A stretch of 45,114 bases of DNA from Gammaproteobacteria bacterium (GTDB lineage Bacteria > Pseudomonadota > Gammaproteobacteria > Pseudomonadales > Azotimanducaceae), in NCBI GenBank assembly GCA_027297435.1, contig JAPUIA010000249.1:1-45114 (forward strand), given 5' to 3'. Position 1 is the first letter of the stretch. Every line of letters starts with the position of its first letter. Positions 25,584-37,414 of the stretch are shown here, piece by piece. A model generated the notes under the pieces. It was not told the origin of the DNA. It saw only the letters and a program-made list of their open reading frames with translations, and searched no databases. The position numbers and the translations under genes were made by a program.

Positions 25584-27023
25584 TTACGTCTGAGTGCCGC
25601 CGACGGTTACTTCGTCAATCTTCAACGTCGGCTGACCAACGCCAACGGGCACCGTCTGGCCGTCCTTACCACACACACCGACACCTTCGTCTAACTCGAG
25701 ATCGTTGCCGACCATCGATACCTTGGTCATCACCTCCGGGCCGTTGCCGATCAACGTGGCACCACGGATGGGGCGCCCGACCTTGCCTTTCTCGATCAGG
25801 TAAGCTTCGGTCGTCGAGAACACGAAACGACCGGAGGTTATATCTACCTGACCGCCGCCAAAGTTGACCGCATAGATGCCTTTGTCACAACTCGCGATGA
25901 TCTCTTCCGGGTCGTGGTCGCCGGCCTGCATGAACGTGTTGGTCATGCGCGGCATCGGTAGGTAGGCATACGACTGACGTCGGCCGTTGCCGGTCGGTTG
26001 CACCCCCATCAACTTAGCGTTCAGCTTGTCCTGCATGTAGCCCTTCAGGATACCGTCCTCGATCAGCACCGTCGCACACGTCGGCGTGCCTTCGTCATCG
26101 ACGGTGAGCGAACCGCGGCGGTTCAACAACGTACCGTCGTCGACGACCGTGCACAAAGGGGAAGCGACCTTTTCGCCTATGCGATTGGCGAACGCCGAAC
26201 TGCCCTTGCGATTGAAATCGCCCTCCAAGCCGTGCCCGACTGCCTCGTGCAGCAGAACCCCCGGCCACCCGGGTCCCAACACTACGACCATCGGACCTGC
26301 CGGAGCATCGACCGCTTCCAGATTGACCAATGCGGTACGCACCGCTTCACGGGCCAGCGCTTCGGCCCAATCGTCGGAAAAGGTAGTCAAACTCCGACGA
26401 CCGCCCCCACCGGCGAACCCACGTTCCCGGCGGTCGCCCTCGGCAACAATCACCGATACGTCCATGCGCACCAGCGGCCGAACATCGGCACTCAGCGTGC
26501 CGTCGGTCGCCATCACCAGTATCGACTCGTGGCTCGCCGCCAAACGCACGTTGACCTCCTGCACACGGTTGTCGGCGCGTCGTGCTGCTATGTCGACCCT
26601 TGCCAAGAGCGCGACCTTTTCTTCACCCGAGAGACTCGGAATCGGATCGACCGATGGGTATTTAGGCACGGGTGTATTGCGTTGCCAGGCCTTCACCCGT
26701 TGATCGCCACCAAGGCGTGCTATGGAACGCGCAGCCTCCGTCGCCCGCGCCAACGCGGGCAACTGTATGTCTTCGGCGTAAGCAAAACCGGTTTTCTCAC
26801 CGCTGATGGCGCGCACGCCGACACCCCGATCTACGCTAAAACTACCCTCTTTCACGATGCCGTCTTCGAGCGACCAGCTTTCCGACTTGTAGTTCTGAAA
26901 AAACACCTCGCCGAGATCGATAGCGCCCCCCACCAGTTTGCCCATGACTGCCTCGACGTCGCTGTGTTCGATCCCCGCCGGAACCAGCAACTGTTGCTGC
27001 GTCTCGGCTACCAAATCACTCAT
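25584..27023 (-). CDS. tldD: Metalloprotease TldD
   Basis: Catalytic subunit of the TldD/TldE peptidase. From the ATG at 27021-27023 there are 479 residues. The zinc site HEAVGH is at 259-264 ([14 protein letters not shown]) and the third ligand is probably the Cys in [10 protein letters not shown] (about Cys451). The start is fixed by a four-base ATGA overlap with the yhdP stop; the longer frame upstream is a yhdP shadow. The yhdP-tldD pairing is standard in gammaproteobacteria. Confidence 0.95.
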   Translation of the reverse strand: MSDLVAETQQQLLVPAGIEHSDVEAVMGKLVGGAIDLGEVFFQNYKSESWSLEDGIVKEGSFSVDRGVGVRAISGEKTGFAYAEDIQLPALARATEAARSIARLGGDQRVKAWQRNTPVPKYPSVDPIPSLSGEEKVALLARVDIAARRADNRVQEVNVRLAASHESILVMATDGTLSADVRPLVRMDVSVIVAEGDRRERGFAGGGGRRSLTTFSDDWAEALAREAVRTALVNLEAVDAPAGPMVVVLGPGWPGVLLHEAVGHGLEGDFNRKGSSAFANRIGEKVASPLCTVVDDGTLLNRRGSLTVDDEGTPTCATVLIEDGILKGYMQDKLNAKLMGVQPTGNGRRQSYAYLPMPRMTNTFMQAGDHDPEEIIASCDKGIYAVNFGGGQVDITSGRFVFSTTEAYLIEKGKVGRPIRGATLIGNGPEVMTKVSMVGNDLELDEGVGVCGKDGQTVPVGVGQPTLKIDEVTVGGTQT

Positions 27024-30000
27024 GGCCCGCCCTCTCTCTCTACCAACCCATCCCTCTCCGCTGCCTCGGACAACGGTTCCTCGAAACTCTGCAACGTATC
27101 GTTCCACAGCCCAACCAATTTCACTTGTGGGTCGTCGAGCGTACCGGTTACTTCGTACTTGGCGGTACTCAGCTGCTCGATCTGTTTCTTCAACACCTGC
27201 TGCCCCAACAGCACGCCGATCCCCGCGAGAGGATTGGCAATTGCCACGTATGCTGCGTACCAAGGCAAACTGTTACTAACGGGCAGCGTGACGATCATTT
27301 CGTTGTCCATCACGCCGTCCTTCAAATTGATGGTGTCACCGATCCGGAAGCTGGAACCCGATCCCTTCACTTCCATCGGCTCGACAAACACCATGATGCC
27401 TTCATCAAGCCTGGCGTTCGCATCGATCGTGTCAAAACTGACGCCCTTGCCGACCACGTCGGAAAAATCGAAGTTCAAGCGTTTGGTGATCGTCGAAAAG
27501 TTCAGCAGGCTGAAGATTCGCAACGCGCTGTTGTTGGATGCGATTTCCAAAAAGCTGCCATCGGTGGCGGCGAACTTGACATCGCCCTTCAAGGCGTTGA
27601 TCTCGAGGTTGAGCGGCGACCCCGCCCAGCTCGCATCCACCATGAGGCTCGCTGTTGCCGATTCGAGACTCGGCGCGTAATCCCATAGCGGCAGCACGTC
27701 GGCGAGATTCTCCATCGTCAGCGTCGCCTGCATGCGACTGCGATTGTTGGTCGCGCTCCAGAAAACCCCTTCCGGCACCGCAATAGCCGTCCCTTTCAAG
27801 CTGGCAGCTAGGTCGCCGAACAACACACCGTCGCCAAGATTCCGAATCGTAAACACCCAACTACCGAAGTCTTCCTCACCGATGATCAACGCATCGATCG
27901 TCACATCGGCTTCCGGCAACTTGTCGACGATCGAAACATCGAACGGGTCACCCTCGCCCCCTTCATCCGGAAGTGTGATGCTTTTGAAGTAGAGCTCGAG
28001 CGGCGCGTCACCGGTCTCCACCAAACTTCCGGTGACATCGGCGGACGCAAACTGCAACGCCATGATGTCGTCTCTGAACGTGCCATCAACGGTAACATCG
28101 TCGAACACCGTGTTCTCGATACGCACCTGGTCGACCAGCACGTGTCGCAAACGCCACGGAACCGCCAGCTGCATGCCGCCCGCATTCTCGACCCACTCGT
28201 TCACGTCGAACTCGGTGATTCGGCCGGTTACGATCACCTCATCGGCCGTCGTCGCGACCATTGGCGGTGGCGCGCGCACGCCAATCGCCCCACGCAACGG
28301 AACATCGGCGGTATGGAACCAGGCATTGACGATGCCATGGCGAATCTGCATCGCGGTATAAGTGTCCAAAAACTGCAGGTTCAATTCCGTCGGTCGGGCG
28401 ACGTTAGCGGCCTTGGCGAACTCGCCCGGTAGATTGATGGTAAGTCCGACCAGGTCCGTGTTAGCCACCATCTGCGAAGCTTGATCGTCGACCGCAATGC
28501 TCAACTCGGCATCGAATGGAAACAAACCTTCCGCCAGCCCATAGTCCTGCATGTCGGCCAACTGATAGATGTCTGCCGGGGTCGCGGTACCCACGATGTG
28601 AAAGTCGACGGAATCGTCATCCGCAACGGTGTCGATGGTGACTGGCCGCCCGAACAACTCGCCGGTCAACTTCTCACTCGTCAGATAGTGCGGATACTGG
28701 TAGTGGGCGTTGCCGTGCAGTCCGCCCAACGTCAGCCGGAAGTCGGGCATCACCAGCGCCACTGCCGAAAGGCTCACATCCAACGCGATATCGACAGACT
28801 GATCGGCGCGTTGCTCGTTGATCGGAATGTATAAGCGTCCCTCCAGCGACAAGCTTCCCGTCCCATCCCATTCCGGCGTGACAAACGCCATCCACTCTCG
28901 AAGCGGCGAGCGGCGCACGAATTCCAGGGCCTCGCCGGCGTCTATCTCAGCGTGCAGGTCAACTTCGGCATAGGCGCCGTTGTCGAAAAGACGTACTTGG
29001 GTATTGCGGATGTGCCCGCCCATGGATTTAGCCGAACGCACGTCGGCGAACGTGTTTCTACCCGCGACCGTCACCTCGGCCTCGACTTCCGTCACCACGG
29101 GCCAGTTCGGGTCGTAGCTTACCGTGCCGTTCTCAATGGATGCTTGCAATTCGATGCGCCGGCTTTGGTCGTTGGGCTGCGTATGCACCTGACCCTGATA
29201 GGCAAACGAAGCATCGACGAGACGCCCACCGAGCGGTCCTTGATCAAGCCATTGTTTGAGCTGTTGCGGCAACCTGAACGGCACAAAGGTTTTGGCATCG
29301 ACCATGCCCACCTGATCGACGTTGATCAAGAGAGCGATGCGCTGATCGTAATACCCTGGTGGTCGCGACAGCGAAAAACTGCCGACCGACCGGCTGGTAC
29401 CGATATCTGCCCGAAGATACGGCGCGCGCAGTCCGAAGTAGTCGCCCCGAAACCAACCGAACAAACTGCCCTGCACGCTATCGAGTTGCCAACCGTCGTC
29501 AAAAGTATCAACAAAGTGCACTTGCAGCGCTTGCGCGTTGAGCGCCAACACCGCACCTCGCTCAAAGCCAACGACCTCGCCCGCCCCATTGCGTACGCGA
29601 GGTACACCTTTGTATGGCTCCAGTTCGATGCCATCCAAGGTCGCCGCGTAACTTAAACCCTCGGGCGCGACGTTGGCATGTACGTTGTACGCCCTGCCTT
29701 TCAGCTGCAACGCATTCAGCCACCGATGCGCCACATCGACACCGCGCAAAGCACCTGCTAGAAAACTGCTGATTTCCCCCAACGCCAGCCCGTCCGTCCA
29801 GAACTCAATGCCATCCACGTCACCGCGGAAGGCAATCACGGGTAGCTGCAGGCGTTGATCTTCAGCCGTCAGCGTGAGTTCGAGCGCTCCGTGATGTACG
29901 TCGTCGTCCACCAAAGAACGTACGCTGGTCTGCACAGCCGCCATCACGCCGCCGGACAGGCCGATGTCGTCGAAAACCGCGGTAAAACCTCCACCGCCGG

Positions 30001-30739
30001 TGCCAGCGTCGCGCGTCCACTGGCCATCGACACCTAAACGCAAGCCTGTGGCCAACCCCAGCCAATCTGTAAACGCGCCAGGTATGTCGACGGCCCCGCT
30101 GACGACCAGCGACTCGCTGTCGTCATAGACGGGCCAGACACCCTCCTTCGCCCGCCACTGAAGATCAAGGCGGCAACTACGGTCAGCCGTCGGTACGCAA
30201 TCGGCACGACTTGCGATCACGTCGTACCAGTGCATGCCGCCGCGGTTGATGCCTCTGGCATCGATACTCAACGCTGGATGGTTCGCGCCGCGCACGGCAA
30301 CCGTGCCGATGACACGTATCTCGTCCGAGTCTTCGAGCATCGCGAGGACATCAAACTCGGACTCGCGCCGGACCATGCCTGCAAGCCACCAACCTTGATC
30401 GGTCTTCTCCACTTCGACGGACGCGTCCTCGATAAACAAACGCTGTAAAACCAGTCGATTGCGAACCAGCGTCTCTAACACGTCGAGCTCAACGAGCACG
30501 TCGTTTAGGGTTCCCGCCGGTAGCCGTACCTCGTCCACCCGTAGAACCGGATTGAGGCGTTGCCAATCACCCGTGAGACCCGACACCACGATATCTTGGT
30601 CTTCGAGTAAAACGTTGACCGCGCCTTGAAAGTCACCGATGACCCACATCGCCACCCGACCTAGCGTCTGCATGAGCGCAAATACCAACAACAGGAAGGT
30701 GATGAACACGAGCAGCGGGCGAACGACAAGGTGATGCAC
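27020..30739 (-). CDS. yhdP: AsmA-like envelope protein YhdP
   Basis: Very large (1239 residues) inner-membrane-anchored protein of the AsmA-like/TamB family; with TamB and YdbH it supports phospholipid movement to the outer membrane in E. coli. An N-terminal membrane helix (about 5-30, [20 protein letters not shown]) is followed by a long periplasmic region made mostly of beta strands, forming the hydrophobic groove of this class, and the C-terminal AsmA_2-type block ([26 protein letters not shown] and [36 protein letters not shown]). Start GTG at 30739. It is 37 bases after rng on the same strand. Confidence 0.93.
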   Translation of the reverse strand: MHHLVVRPLLVFITFLLLVFALMQTLGRVAMWVIGDFQGAVNVLLEDQDIVVSGLTGDWQRLNPVLRVDEVRLPAGTLNDVLVELDVLETLVRNRLVLQRLFIEDASVEVEKTDQGWWLAGMVRRESEFDVLAMLEDSDEIRVIGTVAVRGANHPALSIDARGINRGGMHWYDVIASRADCVPTADRSCRLDLQWRAKEGVWPVYDDSESLVVSGAVDIPGAFTDWLGLATGLRLGVDGQWTRDAGTGGGGFTAVFDDIGLSGGVMAAVQTSVRSLVDDDVHHGALELTLTAEDQRLQLPVIAFRGDVDGIEFWTDGLALGEISSFLAGALRGVDVAHRWLNALQLKGRAYNVHANVAPEGLSYAATLDGIELEPYKGVPRVRNGAGEVVGFERGAVLALNAQALQVHFVDTFDDGWQLDSVQGSLFGWFRGDYFGLRAPYLRADIGTSRSVGSFSLSRPPGYYDQRIALLINVDQVGMVDAKTFVPFRLPQQLKQWLDQGPLGGRLVDASFAYQGQVHTQPNDQSRRIELQASIENGTVSYDPNWPVVTEVEAEVTVAGRNTFADVRSAKSMGGHIRNTQVRLFDNGAYAEVDLHAEIDAGEALEFVRRSPLREWMAFVTPEWDGTGSLSLEGRLYIPINEQRADQSVDIALDVSLSAVALVMPDFRLTLGGLHGNAHYQYPHYLTSEKLTGELFGRPVTIDTVADDDSVDFHIVGTATPADIYQLADMQDYGLAEGLFPFDAELSIAVDDQASQMVANTDLVGLTINLPGEFAKAANVARPTELNLQFLDTYTAMQIRHGIVNAWFHTADVPLRGAIGVRAPPPMVATTADEVIVTGRITEFDVNEWVENAGGMQLAVPWRLRHVLVDQVRIENTVFDDVTVDGTFRDDIMALQFASADVTGSLVETGDAPLELYFKSITLPDEGGEGDPFDVSIVDKLPEADVTIDALIIGEEDFGSWVFTIRNLGDGVLFGDLAASLKGTAIAVPEGVFWSATNNRSRMQATLTMENLADVLPLWDYAPSLESATASLMVDASWAGSPLNLEINALKGDVKFAATDGSFLEIASNNSALRIFSLLNFSTITKRLNFDFSDVVGKGVSFDTIDANARLDEGIMVFVEPMEVKGSGSSFRIGDTINLKDGVMDNEMIVTLPVSNSLPWYAAYVAIANPLAGIGVLLGQQVLKKQIEQLSTAKYEVTGTLDDPQVKLVGLWNDTLQSFEEPLSEAAERDGLVEREGGP

Positions 30740-30776
30740 GACTGATCTCTCTACTTAGGCTCTCGGCAGCGCCGCG

Positions 30777-32300
30777 TCAACGACGCGTACCCCGCACGAC
30801 AACCACGTCAAACTGACCAGGGCCGTAGCTCGGTTCGACCTGGATGCGAATCTCACGGCGGGTCCTTTCGGACAGTTCGGCAAGTTGTTCGGCATCTTCA
30901 TCCAGCAGACGATCCACGACGCTTTCCGACGCCCGAATGAGATACTCGCTCTCGAGTTCTTCGGAGCGGGCTCGAACAGAAGCGTGCCCGAGATCTTCGC
31001 GGCGCGTTTGCGCGTCGTGCAAAATCGCGCGAAACACTTCGATACACGTGCTCTCGCTGGTCTTTACCAACCCGATCCCGTCGCACAGGTGACAGGGCTC
31101 GCAAACTTGCTGAGCGAGACTTTTACGTGTGCGTTTGCGACTCATTTGCACGAGGCCGAGCGATGAGAATCCTTCGATACGGACTCGGGCAGGGTCCAAC
31201 TCGACGGCCTTTTCCAACATTCTCAGTACCTGGCGTTGATGTTCCTCATCTTCCATATCGATGAAATCGATGACGATGATGCCACCGAGGTTTCTGAGCC
31301 TAAGCTGCCGGGGGATGACCTGCGCTGCTTCCAAATTGGTTCGAAACACCGTCTCCTCGAGGCTGTGAACGCCCAGATAGCTGCCGGTGTTGACATCGAT
31401 GGTCGTCATCGCCTGGGTCTGCTCTATGATGATGTAGCCGCCACATTTCATGCTGACCTTCGGCTGTAGAGCGCGCGTCACCTCATCGTCGATGCCGTGA
31501 CGTTCGAACAGCGGTCGCGGTTCGACATGAGCGATCACCCGTTCGGAAAATTCTGGTAGGAACGCATCCACAAATTCGAGCACCCGCTGGTAGGTGTCCT
31601 CATCATCGATATGGATCTGGTGTAGATTGGCGCTCGCAAGATCACGCACCACCCGAATGTGCAGCGGCAGCTCTTGATATACCACCCCCGGGCAGGCGGC
31701 AACCGCGCGGTTCTCGAGGATACGATCCCACATCCGCGTCAGCAGGCGAACGTCGGTCTGCAGCGGCTCATTGTCGACCCCTTCACTGGCGGTGCGCGCG
31801 ATGAAACCCATCTCGATATCCCTATCACGCCGGATGCCGTCGATCAGGTCGCGCAACCGTTCCCGTTCCGACTCTGCCTCGATCCGTTGGGAAATACCGA
31901 TGTGATCGTTGAACGGCATGAGCACAAGATAGCGCGAGGCAATCGCCAACTGAGTCGTCAGCCTAGCGCCCTTATTGGCGATCGGGTCTTTGGCTACCTG
32001 CACGAGCAACTGTTGGCCATCGTGCAGGAGACCGCGAATATCGGGCGGCGGATCCTGTTCGGCACCCTGGCGGGGCCGCTCAATGTCGCGCGCGTGCAGG
32101 AACCCCGGTCGCGCCAATCCGACGTTGACGAAAGCGGCCTGCATCCCCGGGATGATGCGCTCGATCTTACCGAGATAGATGTTGCCGGTGAGGCTGTAGC
32201 CTTGGGACCGGGCAATGTGAATCTCTTGAAGCGCGCCATCCGAAAGCAGCGCCACCCGGGTCTCGAAATCGTCGACGTTGATGAGCAGTTCTTCTGACAT
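30777..32300 (-). CDS. rng: Ribonuclease G
   Basis: Endoribonuclease of the RNase E/G family; matures the 5' end of 16S rRNA and cleaves some mRNAs. From ATG 32300 the protein has 507 residues (E. coli 489). An S1 domain (about 35-130) starts GNIYLGKIERIIPGMQAAFVNVG; the catalytic Mg2+ ligands are Asp302 (TTIDVNTGSYLG) and Asp345 (IVIDFIDME); the Zn-link motif CEPC is at 400-403. It lacks the long C-terminal scaffold of RNase E. Maf ends seven bases upstream. Confidence 0.96.
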   Translation of the reverse strand: MSEELLINVDDFETRVALLSDGALQEIHIARSQGYSLTGNIYLGKIERIIPGMQAAFVNVGLARPGFLHARDIERPRQGAEQDPPPDIRGLLHDGQQLLVQVAKDPIANKGARLTTQLAIASRYLVLMPFNDHIGISQRIEAESERERLRDLIDGIRRDRDIEMGFIARTASEGVDNEPLQTDVRLLTRMWDRILENRAVAACPGVVYQELPLHIRVVRDLASANLHQIHIDDEDTYQRVLEFVDAFLPEFSERVIAHVEPRPLFERHGIDDEVTRALQPKVSMKCGGYIIIEQTQAMTTIDVNTGSYLGVHSLEETVFRTNLEAAQVIPRQLRLRNLGGIIVIDFIDMEDEEHQRQVLRMLEKAVELDPARVRIEGFSSLGLVQMSRKRTRKSLAQQVCEPCHLCDGIGLVKTSESTCIEVFRAILHDAQTRREDLGHASVRARSEELESEYLIRASESVVDRLLDEDAEQLAELSERTRREIRIQVEPSYGPGQFDVVVVRGTRR

Positions 32301-32307
32301 CTTTAGG

Positions 32308-32892
32308 CTATCTCGCCAATCTTTCCCGCCACGTATCGAACCGGAACCGCCTGAGCAGCGCCTCGGTGGCCGCCAGGGGCAACCCGACGACAGCGCTATA
32401 GCTCCCCGCGATGTGAGCCGCAAATATACCCCCAATACCTTGAATCCCATAGCTGCCGGCCTTGCCTTGAGGCTCGCCGGACTGCCAATAACGCAAAGCC
32501 TCGGCCTCACCGATCGCGCGGAACGTAACGTCGGTGGCGACGGCGCTCGTTAGGTGGTGGTTACCATCAGTCACACAAACTCCAGTGATAACGGTGTGTG
32601 TGCGGTCGCTCAAGGCCAGAAGCATGCGCACCGCATCTATTTGACCACGAGGTTTGCCAAGAATTTCATCGTCGAGCACGACGGCGGTATCAGCGCCTAG
32701 CGTCAGGCTATCGGCCGCCGCCGCCGCGTTCGCCTTGTCGGTCGCCATGCGTAACACGTAGTTCTCGGCCGCCTCATCCGACAGGCGTGACTCGTCCACG
32801 TTGGGGACCTGAATCTCGAAGGAGAGGACGATTTGTCGTAAAAGCTCGGCCCGACGCGGGGACGCCGACGCCAAGACCAGTCGTTTACTCAA
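32308..32892 (-). CDS. maf: Maf/YhdE nucleotide pyrophosphatase
   Basis: House-cleaning enzyme that hydrolyses dTTP, UTP and modified pyrimidine triphosphates. The 194 residues carry SASPRR at 9-14, the base-catalyst Asp68 in GADTAV, GKPRG and GKAGSYGIQG. The start is TTG at 32892 and overlaps the end of mreD by eight bases. Neighbours mreD and rng are its normal partners. Confidence 0.94.
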   Translation of the reverse strand: MSKRLVLASASPRRAELLRQIVLSFEIQVPNVDESRLSDEAAENYVLRMATDKANAAAAADSLTLGADTAVVLDDEILGKPRGQIDAVRMLLALSDRTHTVITGVCVTDGNHHLTSAVATDVTFRAIGEAEALRYWQSGEPQGKAGSYGIQGIGGIFAAHIAGSYSAVVGLPLAATEALLRRFRFDTWRERLAR

Positions 32893-33379
32893 CGCGGAAC
32901 TGCACTCTCAGGTTCTGCAGCAGTATATACAGGAACGGCCAGACTAGCGTGCTGACCAACGCGGGCAACAGCATCAACCAAGTCCATTCGCGGCCGGTAG
33001 CCTGGCCCTGAACGATCTGCCGGGTACATTCCCCGCCGAGCACCATGAGGAATACGACGCCACATTGTTGCAGTACGGAGTACATGCGCAGACGCTCGTA
33101 AAATCGCCAGGTGACGTAGGTGACCGCGGCCAACACCAACCCGTTGAGACCGAGCGGGTCCGCGTACAACACATCGACCAACAAGCCAACGATCCAAGCG
33201 CTGATCAGACCAATGCGATGCGGCAACTCCATCACCCAGAAAAACACCACCAGCACCACCCACCCCGGTCGCAGCCAACCGAGCCAGTCCGGCCACGTCA
33301 ACGGCGCATGAAAGATTGTCAGGATCAATGCGGCCGCGAACGTCAGCAATATGATCCAGCCACCCCGGCTCGGGTTCAC
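32885..33379 (-). CDS. mreD: Rod shape protein MreD
   Basis: Inner-membrane protein of the rod complex, with five or so hydrophobic segments in 164 residues (IILLTFAAALILTI, PGWVVLVVFFWVMELP, ISAWIVGLLVDVLYADPLGLNGLVLA, then two more). The segment GLLVDVLYADPLGLNGL is the family hallmark. The start is GTG 33379, overlapping the mreC stop by four bases (GTGA). Confidence 0.92.
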   Translation of the reverse strand: MNPSRGGWIILLTFAAALILTIFHAPLTWPDWLGWLRPGWVVLVVFFWVMELPHRIGLISAWIVGLLVDVLYADPLGLNGLVLAAVTYVTWRFYERLRMYSVLQQCGVVFLMVLGGECTRQIVQGQATGREWTWLMLLPALVSTLVWPFLYILLQNLRVQFRVE

Positions 33380-34209
33380 TCGCCCTCCTCGATGTTGCCG
33401 AAGACAACGAGCACGTGGCGCGACCGGTCGAGAAGTGCGGTCGGCTTGACGCTGACGAAGGCAAACGAGCGCGTTGCGTCAACGAGCACCGATTGCACGG
33501 TTCCAACCGGATAGCCGCGCGGAAAGCGCCCACCCAAACCGGAGCTCATCAAGAGATCGCCTTCACGGATGTCCGTTGTAGCCGGCAGGTTCTCGAGCTC
33601 CAACCGGTCGATGCGCCCCGTGCCTGCCGCGATGCTACGCACGCCATTGCGATTGACTTCGACCGGTACCGCATGCGTCACATCCGTGATCAAAAGCACT
33701 CTCGAGATGTATTCACTCACTTCGACGACTTGCCCAAACAAACCTTCAGCATCGATCACCGCTTGGCCGATTTGCACGCCGGCGTCCGCGCCTTTGTCGA
33801 TCAAGATCTGCTGCGTGTTCGGAGCTGGCACCAAGCCCACCAGCTCGGCGATCAAGACTTCGGTAGGTAAACGGGCTTGGCTACCGAGCAGCTCGCGCAG
33901 CCGATCATTCTCGGTTTTGAGTGCGAGAAACTGCTGAGAAACTTGTGACAGCTCCAAGACCCGGCGTTGCAGCGTTTCGTTGCGCTCGAGAAGGCTTTCC
34001 CGGGTCGAAACCACCTCGCCGATTTCTCCACCCAGCAAGTAAGGGCTTTCGGCAATGAATTGGATCGGACTCAACACGGTGCCGATGACACTGCGTACCG
34101 GCTGCAACAATCGGGTGGTGACCTCGAGGGATACGAGCATCAGTGAGACGATGGCCAACCCGGCTAGCAGGTACCCGGCCCCGGACTCTCTGACGAATAG
34201 CGCCTTGAT
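33376..34209 (-). CDS. mreC: Rod shape protein MreC with apparent AUC start
   Basis: Periplasmic scaffold that connects MreB/MreD to the cell-wall synthases. The family N-terminus IKALFVRESGAGYLLAGLAIVSLML (cytoplasmic patch then membrane helix) can be read only if translation starts at ATC, 34209-34207: a stop codon (TAG, 34233-34231) lies eight codons upstream and there is no ATG, GTG or TTG in between. GGAGAG lies five bases before the ATC. The alternative TTG at 34158 would cut into the membrane helix. Coiled coil about 65-110, then the MreC beta domains with GLVPAPNTQQILIDKGADAGV and SGLGGRFPRGYPVG. 277 residues from the ATC. Confidence 0.88.
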   Translation of the reverse strand: MKALFVRESGAGYLLAGLAIVSLMLVSLEVTTRLLQPVRSVIGTVLSPIQFIAESPYLLGGEIGEVVSTRESLLERNETLQRRVLELSQVSQQFLALKTENDRLRELLGSQARLPTEVLIAELVGLVPAPNTQQILIDKGADAGVQIGQAVIDAEGLFGQVVEVSEYISRVLLITDVTHAVPVEVNRNGVRSIAAGTGRIDRLELENLPATTDIREGDLLMSSGLGGRFPRGYPVGTVQSVLVDATRSFAFVSVKPTALLDRSRHVLVVFGNIEEGE

Positions 34210-34220
34210 AAAGTCTCTCC
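34207..34220 (-). promoter_or_regulatory. Ribosome site and candidate AUC start of mreC
   Basis: On the minus strand GGAGAG (34220-34215), a five-base spacer, then ATC. The ribosome site is strong and well placed for the ATC but about 56 bases from the TTG alternative. Confidence 0.5.
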
Positions 34221-34270
34221 GGTCTCGATCCTAGGTTGTTGATTCTACACAATTAATCCTGGAAATCTGC

Positions 34271-34342
34271 GGTAGGAGCGGCTTCAGCCGCGATTCCTTT
34301 GTGTTGAATCCTGCGTCAATCGCGGCTAAAGCCGCTCCTACC
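34271..34342. repeat. REP pair (BIME) between mreB and mreC
   Basis: GGTAGGAGCGGC-TTCA-GCCGCGA at 34271-34293 and its inverted relative TCGCGGC-TAAA-GCCGCTCCTACC at 34320-34342 face each other. They form a bacterial interspersed mosaic element inside the mre operon, where it could end or attenuate transcription from mreB into mreC. Confidence 0.8.
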
Positions 34343-34417
34343 TCGAATTGTGTAGGTCATTAGAGGCGCCCAAAAGTCGATCCTACCAAGTCGTTCCACG
34401 GTTATTAGAGGTACCTG

Positions 34418-35470
<1,053 letters not shown>

Positions 35471-35594
35471 TTACGTATGGGGTCTGGAATCAGCCACGGT
35501 CGTACTAAGCGTTAATATGACGATAGCAACACGAGTAGAGCGAAGGCGACGCTACTCTAACAACGATCGCCTCATTGCAGCAAGGATAGCGCAA

Positions 35595-35627
35595 AGGCGT
35601 TCCTACCCGAAGTACAGGGTAGGAGCA
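35595..35627. repeat. REP-like half element upstream of gatC
   Basis: TCCTACCC (35603 region) and GGGTAGGA (about 35619) form an 8-bp inverted pair with an eight-base loop. The CTACC/GGTAGGAGC words match the ends of the REP elements at 25427 and 34271, but the GC-rich core is missing. Confidence 0.45.
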
Positions 35628-35659
35628 CCATAAGGGGCGATTCAAGTAAACTTATCCGC

Positions 35660-35941
35660 ATGCGTGACATAAACATAGATCACCTTGCGAGGCTGGCACG
35701 TCTCAAGCTTTCCGACGCAGAACGTGAGCAGGCCGAGATCGACCTGCGACGCATCATCGATATGGTCGATCAGATGCAAAGCGTGGACACCGAAGGCATC
35801 GCCCCGCTAGCCCATCCATTGGACGCGAACCAGCGCCTGCGAGCCGACGTCGTGACGGAAACCGTCGATCGCCAGCACTATCAGCAAGGCGCTCCGGCGA
35901 TCCAGGACGGCTTGTATCTAGTGCCGAGGGTTGTCGAATAG
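35660..35941 (+). CDS. gatC: Aspartyl/glutamyl-tRNA amidotransferase subunit C
   Basis: Small stabilising subunit of GatCAB. The 93 residues contain the family text HLARLARLKLSDAEREQAEIDLRRIIDMVDQMQSVDTEGIAPLAHPL. ATG at 35660 begins the gatC-gatA-gatB operon, with gatA three bases after its stop. Confidence 0.94.
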   Translation: MRDINIDHLARLARLKLSDAEREQAEIDLRRIIDMVDQMQSVDTEGIAPLAHPLDANQRLRADVVTETVDRQHYQQGAPAIQDGLYLVPRVVE

Positions 35942-35944
35942 CCG

Positions 35945-37414
35945 ATGAATCTCGACCAACCCATCCGCCAGATCGCTGCCGAACTGGCTAGAGGCGACTA
36001 TTCGAGCCGAGAACTCACGGTAGCCGCCATTGAGCGCGCGAAGCGGCTGAACGAACGGCTCAACTGCTTTGTAACCATTGCCGAAGACCAGGCACTCGCA
36101 CAGGCGGAACAAGCCGACCAACGCATCAGGCGTGGACAAGCGACGCCGTTGACCGGCATCCCGGTCACCCACAAAGACATCTTCTGTATCGACGGCATGC
36201 TAACCAGTTGTGGCTCGAAGATGCTGGCGAACTTCACCGCACCCTATACCGCAACGACGATTCAGAAGTTACTCGATGCAGGCACCGTGACGCTCGGCAA
36301 AGCCAACATGGACGAGTTCGCGATGGGATCCTCCAACGAGAACAGCTACTTTGGCTCGGTCGCCAACCCCTGGAATACCGATTGCGTTCCGGGCGGCTCA
36401 TCCGGCGGTTCAGCCGCCGTCGTCGCCGCCAGCATCACGCCCGTGGCCACCGGCACGGACACTGGCGGTTCAATTCGGCAACCGGCGAGTTTCTGCGGCG
36501 TCACGGGCTTGAAACCCACCTACGGCCGGGTGTCACGCTACGGCATGGTGGCGTTTGCATCGAGCCTGGACCAGGGCGGCGTGCTCGCGCATACGGCGCA
36601 CGACGCGGCCTTGATGCTCGCCTACATGGCGGGTTTCGACCCTCGCGACTCGACCTCACACGATCACCAAGATGCGTGGCTCGAGGCAGTTCCGGAAAAC
36701 GGCATCGGCGAACTGGAAGCACCACTGACGGTGGGCATGCCGAAGGAGTATTTCGATAACGCCTCGATCGGTGCAACCCTTTACGATGAAGCACGACGGG
36801 CGCTCGAGGGGCAAGGCTTTCGCTGCCAAGAGATAACGCTGCCGCACACCGACGCCGCGATTCCCGCGTACTACATTCTCGCTGGTGCCGAGGCGTCGAC
36901 CAACTTGTCACGGTACGACGGCGTGCGCTTCGGCCATCGGTGTGAGGACCCCGAATCGTTGGAGGATCTTTACGAGCGCTCTCGCAGTGAAGGCTTCGGG
37001 GCCGAGGTCAAGCGCCGCATCCTCACCGGCACCTATGCCCTGTCGGTCGGCTACTTCGATGCCTACTACGTGAAAGCTCAGAAGATACGCCGCCTGATCC
37101 AGCAGGACTTTCTGAACGCGTTTAGCAAGGTCGACCTGCTTATCGCACCGACAGCGCCCGGCACGGCGTTTCGTCGGGGCGAACTCACCGATCCGCTCGC
37201 CATGTACCAGCAAGACCTGTTCACGATTCCCGCGAGTCTGGCTGGCCTACCCGCCCTCACCCTGCCTTGTGGTCTACACGACGGCCTGCCCGTCGGACTG
37301 CAGATGATTGCTGCGCATTTCGATGAGCAACGGCTGCTCAAAGCCGCTGCCGTGTATCAGTCCATCACGGACTGGCACAATTTGCGCCCGGACCTGCGCA
37401 TGGAGATCGACTAG
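35945..37414 (+). CDS. gatA: Aspartyl/glutamyl-tRNA amidotransferase subunit A
   Basis: Amidase subunit that releases ammonia from glutamine for conversion of Glu-tRNA(Gln) and Asp-tRNA(Asn). The 489 residues have the amidase-signature triad Lys77 (PVTHKDIF), cis-Ser152 ([10 protein letters not shown]) and Ser176 ([10 protein letters not shown]). The stop TAG shares its last base with the gatB GTG start. Presence of GatCAB suggests a missing or limited GlnRS and/or AsnRS. Confidence 0.96.
   Translation: MNLDQPIRQIAAELARGDYSSRELTVAAIERAKRLNERLNCFVTIAEDQALAQAEQADQRIRRGQATPLTGIPVTHKDIFCIDGMLTSCGSKMLANFTAPYTATTIQKLLDAGTVTLGKANMDEFAMGSSNENSYFGSVANPWNTDCVPGGSSGGSAAVVAASITPVATGTDTGGSIRQPASFCGVTGLKPTYGRVSRYGMVAFASSLDQGGVLAHTAHDAALMLAYMAGFDPRDSTSHDHQDAWLEAVPENGIGELEAPLTVGMPKEYFDNASIGATLYDEARRALEGQGFRCQEITLPHTDAAIPAYYILAGAEASTNLSRYDGVRFGHRCEDPESLEDLYERSRSEGFGAEVKRRILTGTYALSVGYFDAYYVKAQKIRRLIQQDFLNAFSKVDLLIAPTAPGTAFRRGELTDPLAMYQQDLFTIPASLAGLPALTLPCGLHDGLPVGLQMIAAHFDEQRLLKAAAVYQSITDWHNLRPDLRMEID

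Noticed and set aside
25998-27680. 560-codon open frame on the plus strand opposite tldD and yhdP
   Set aside because: It is antisense to two well-recognised genes, shows no family motifs, and is explained by the codon bias of the opposite strand.
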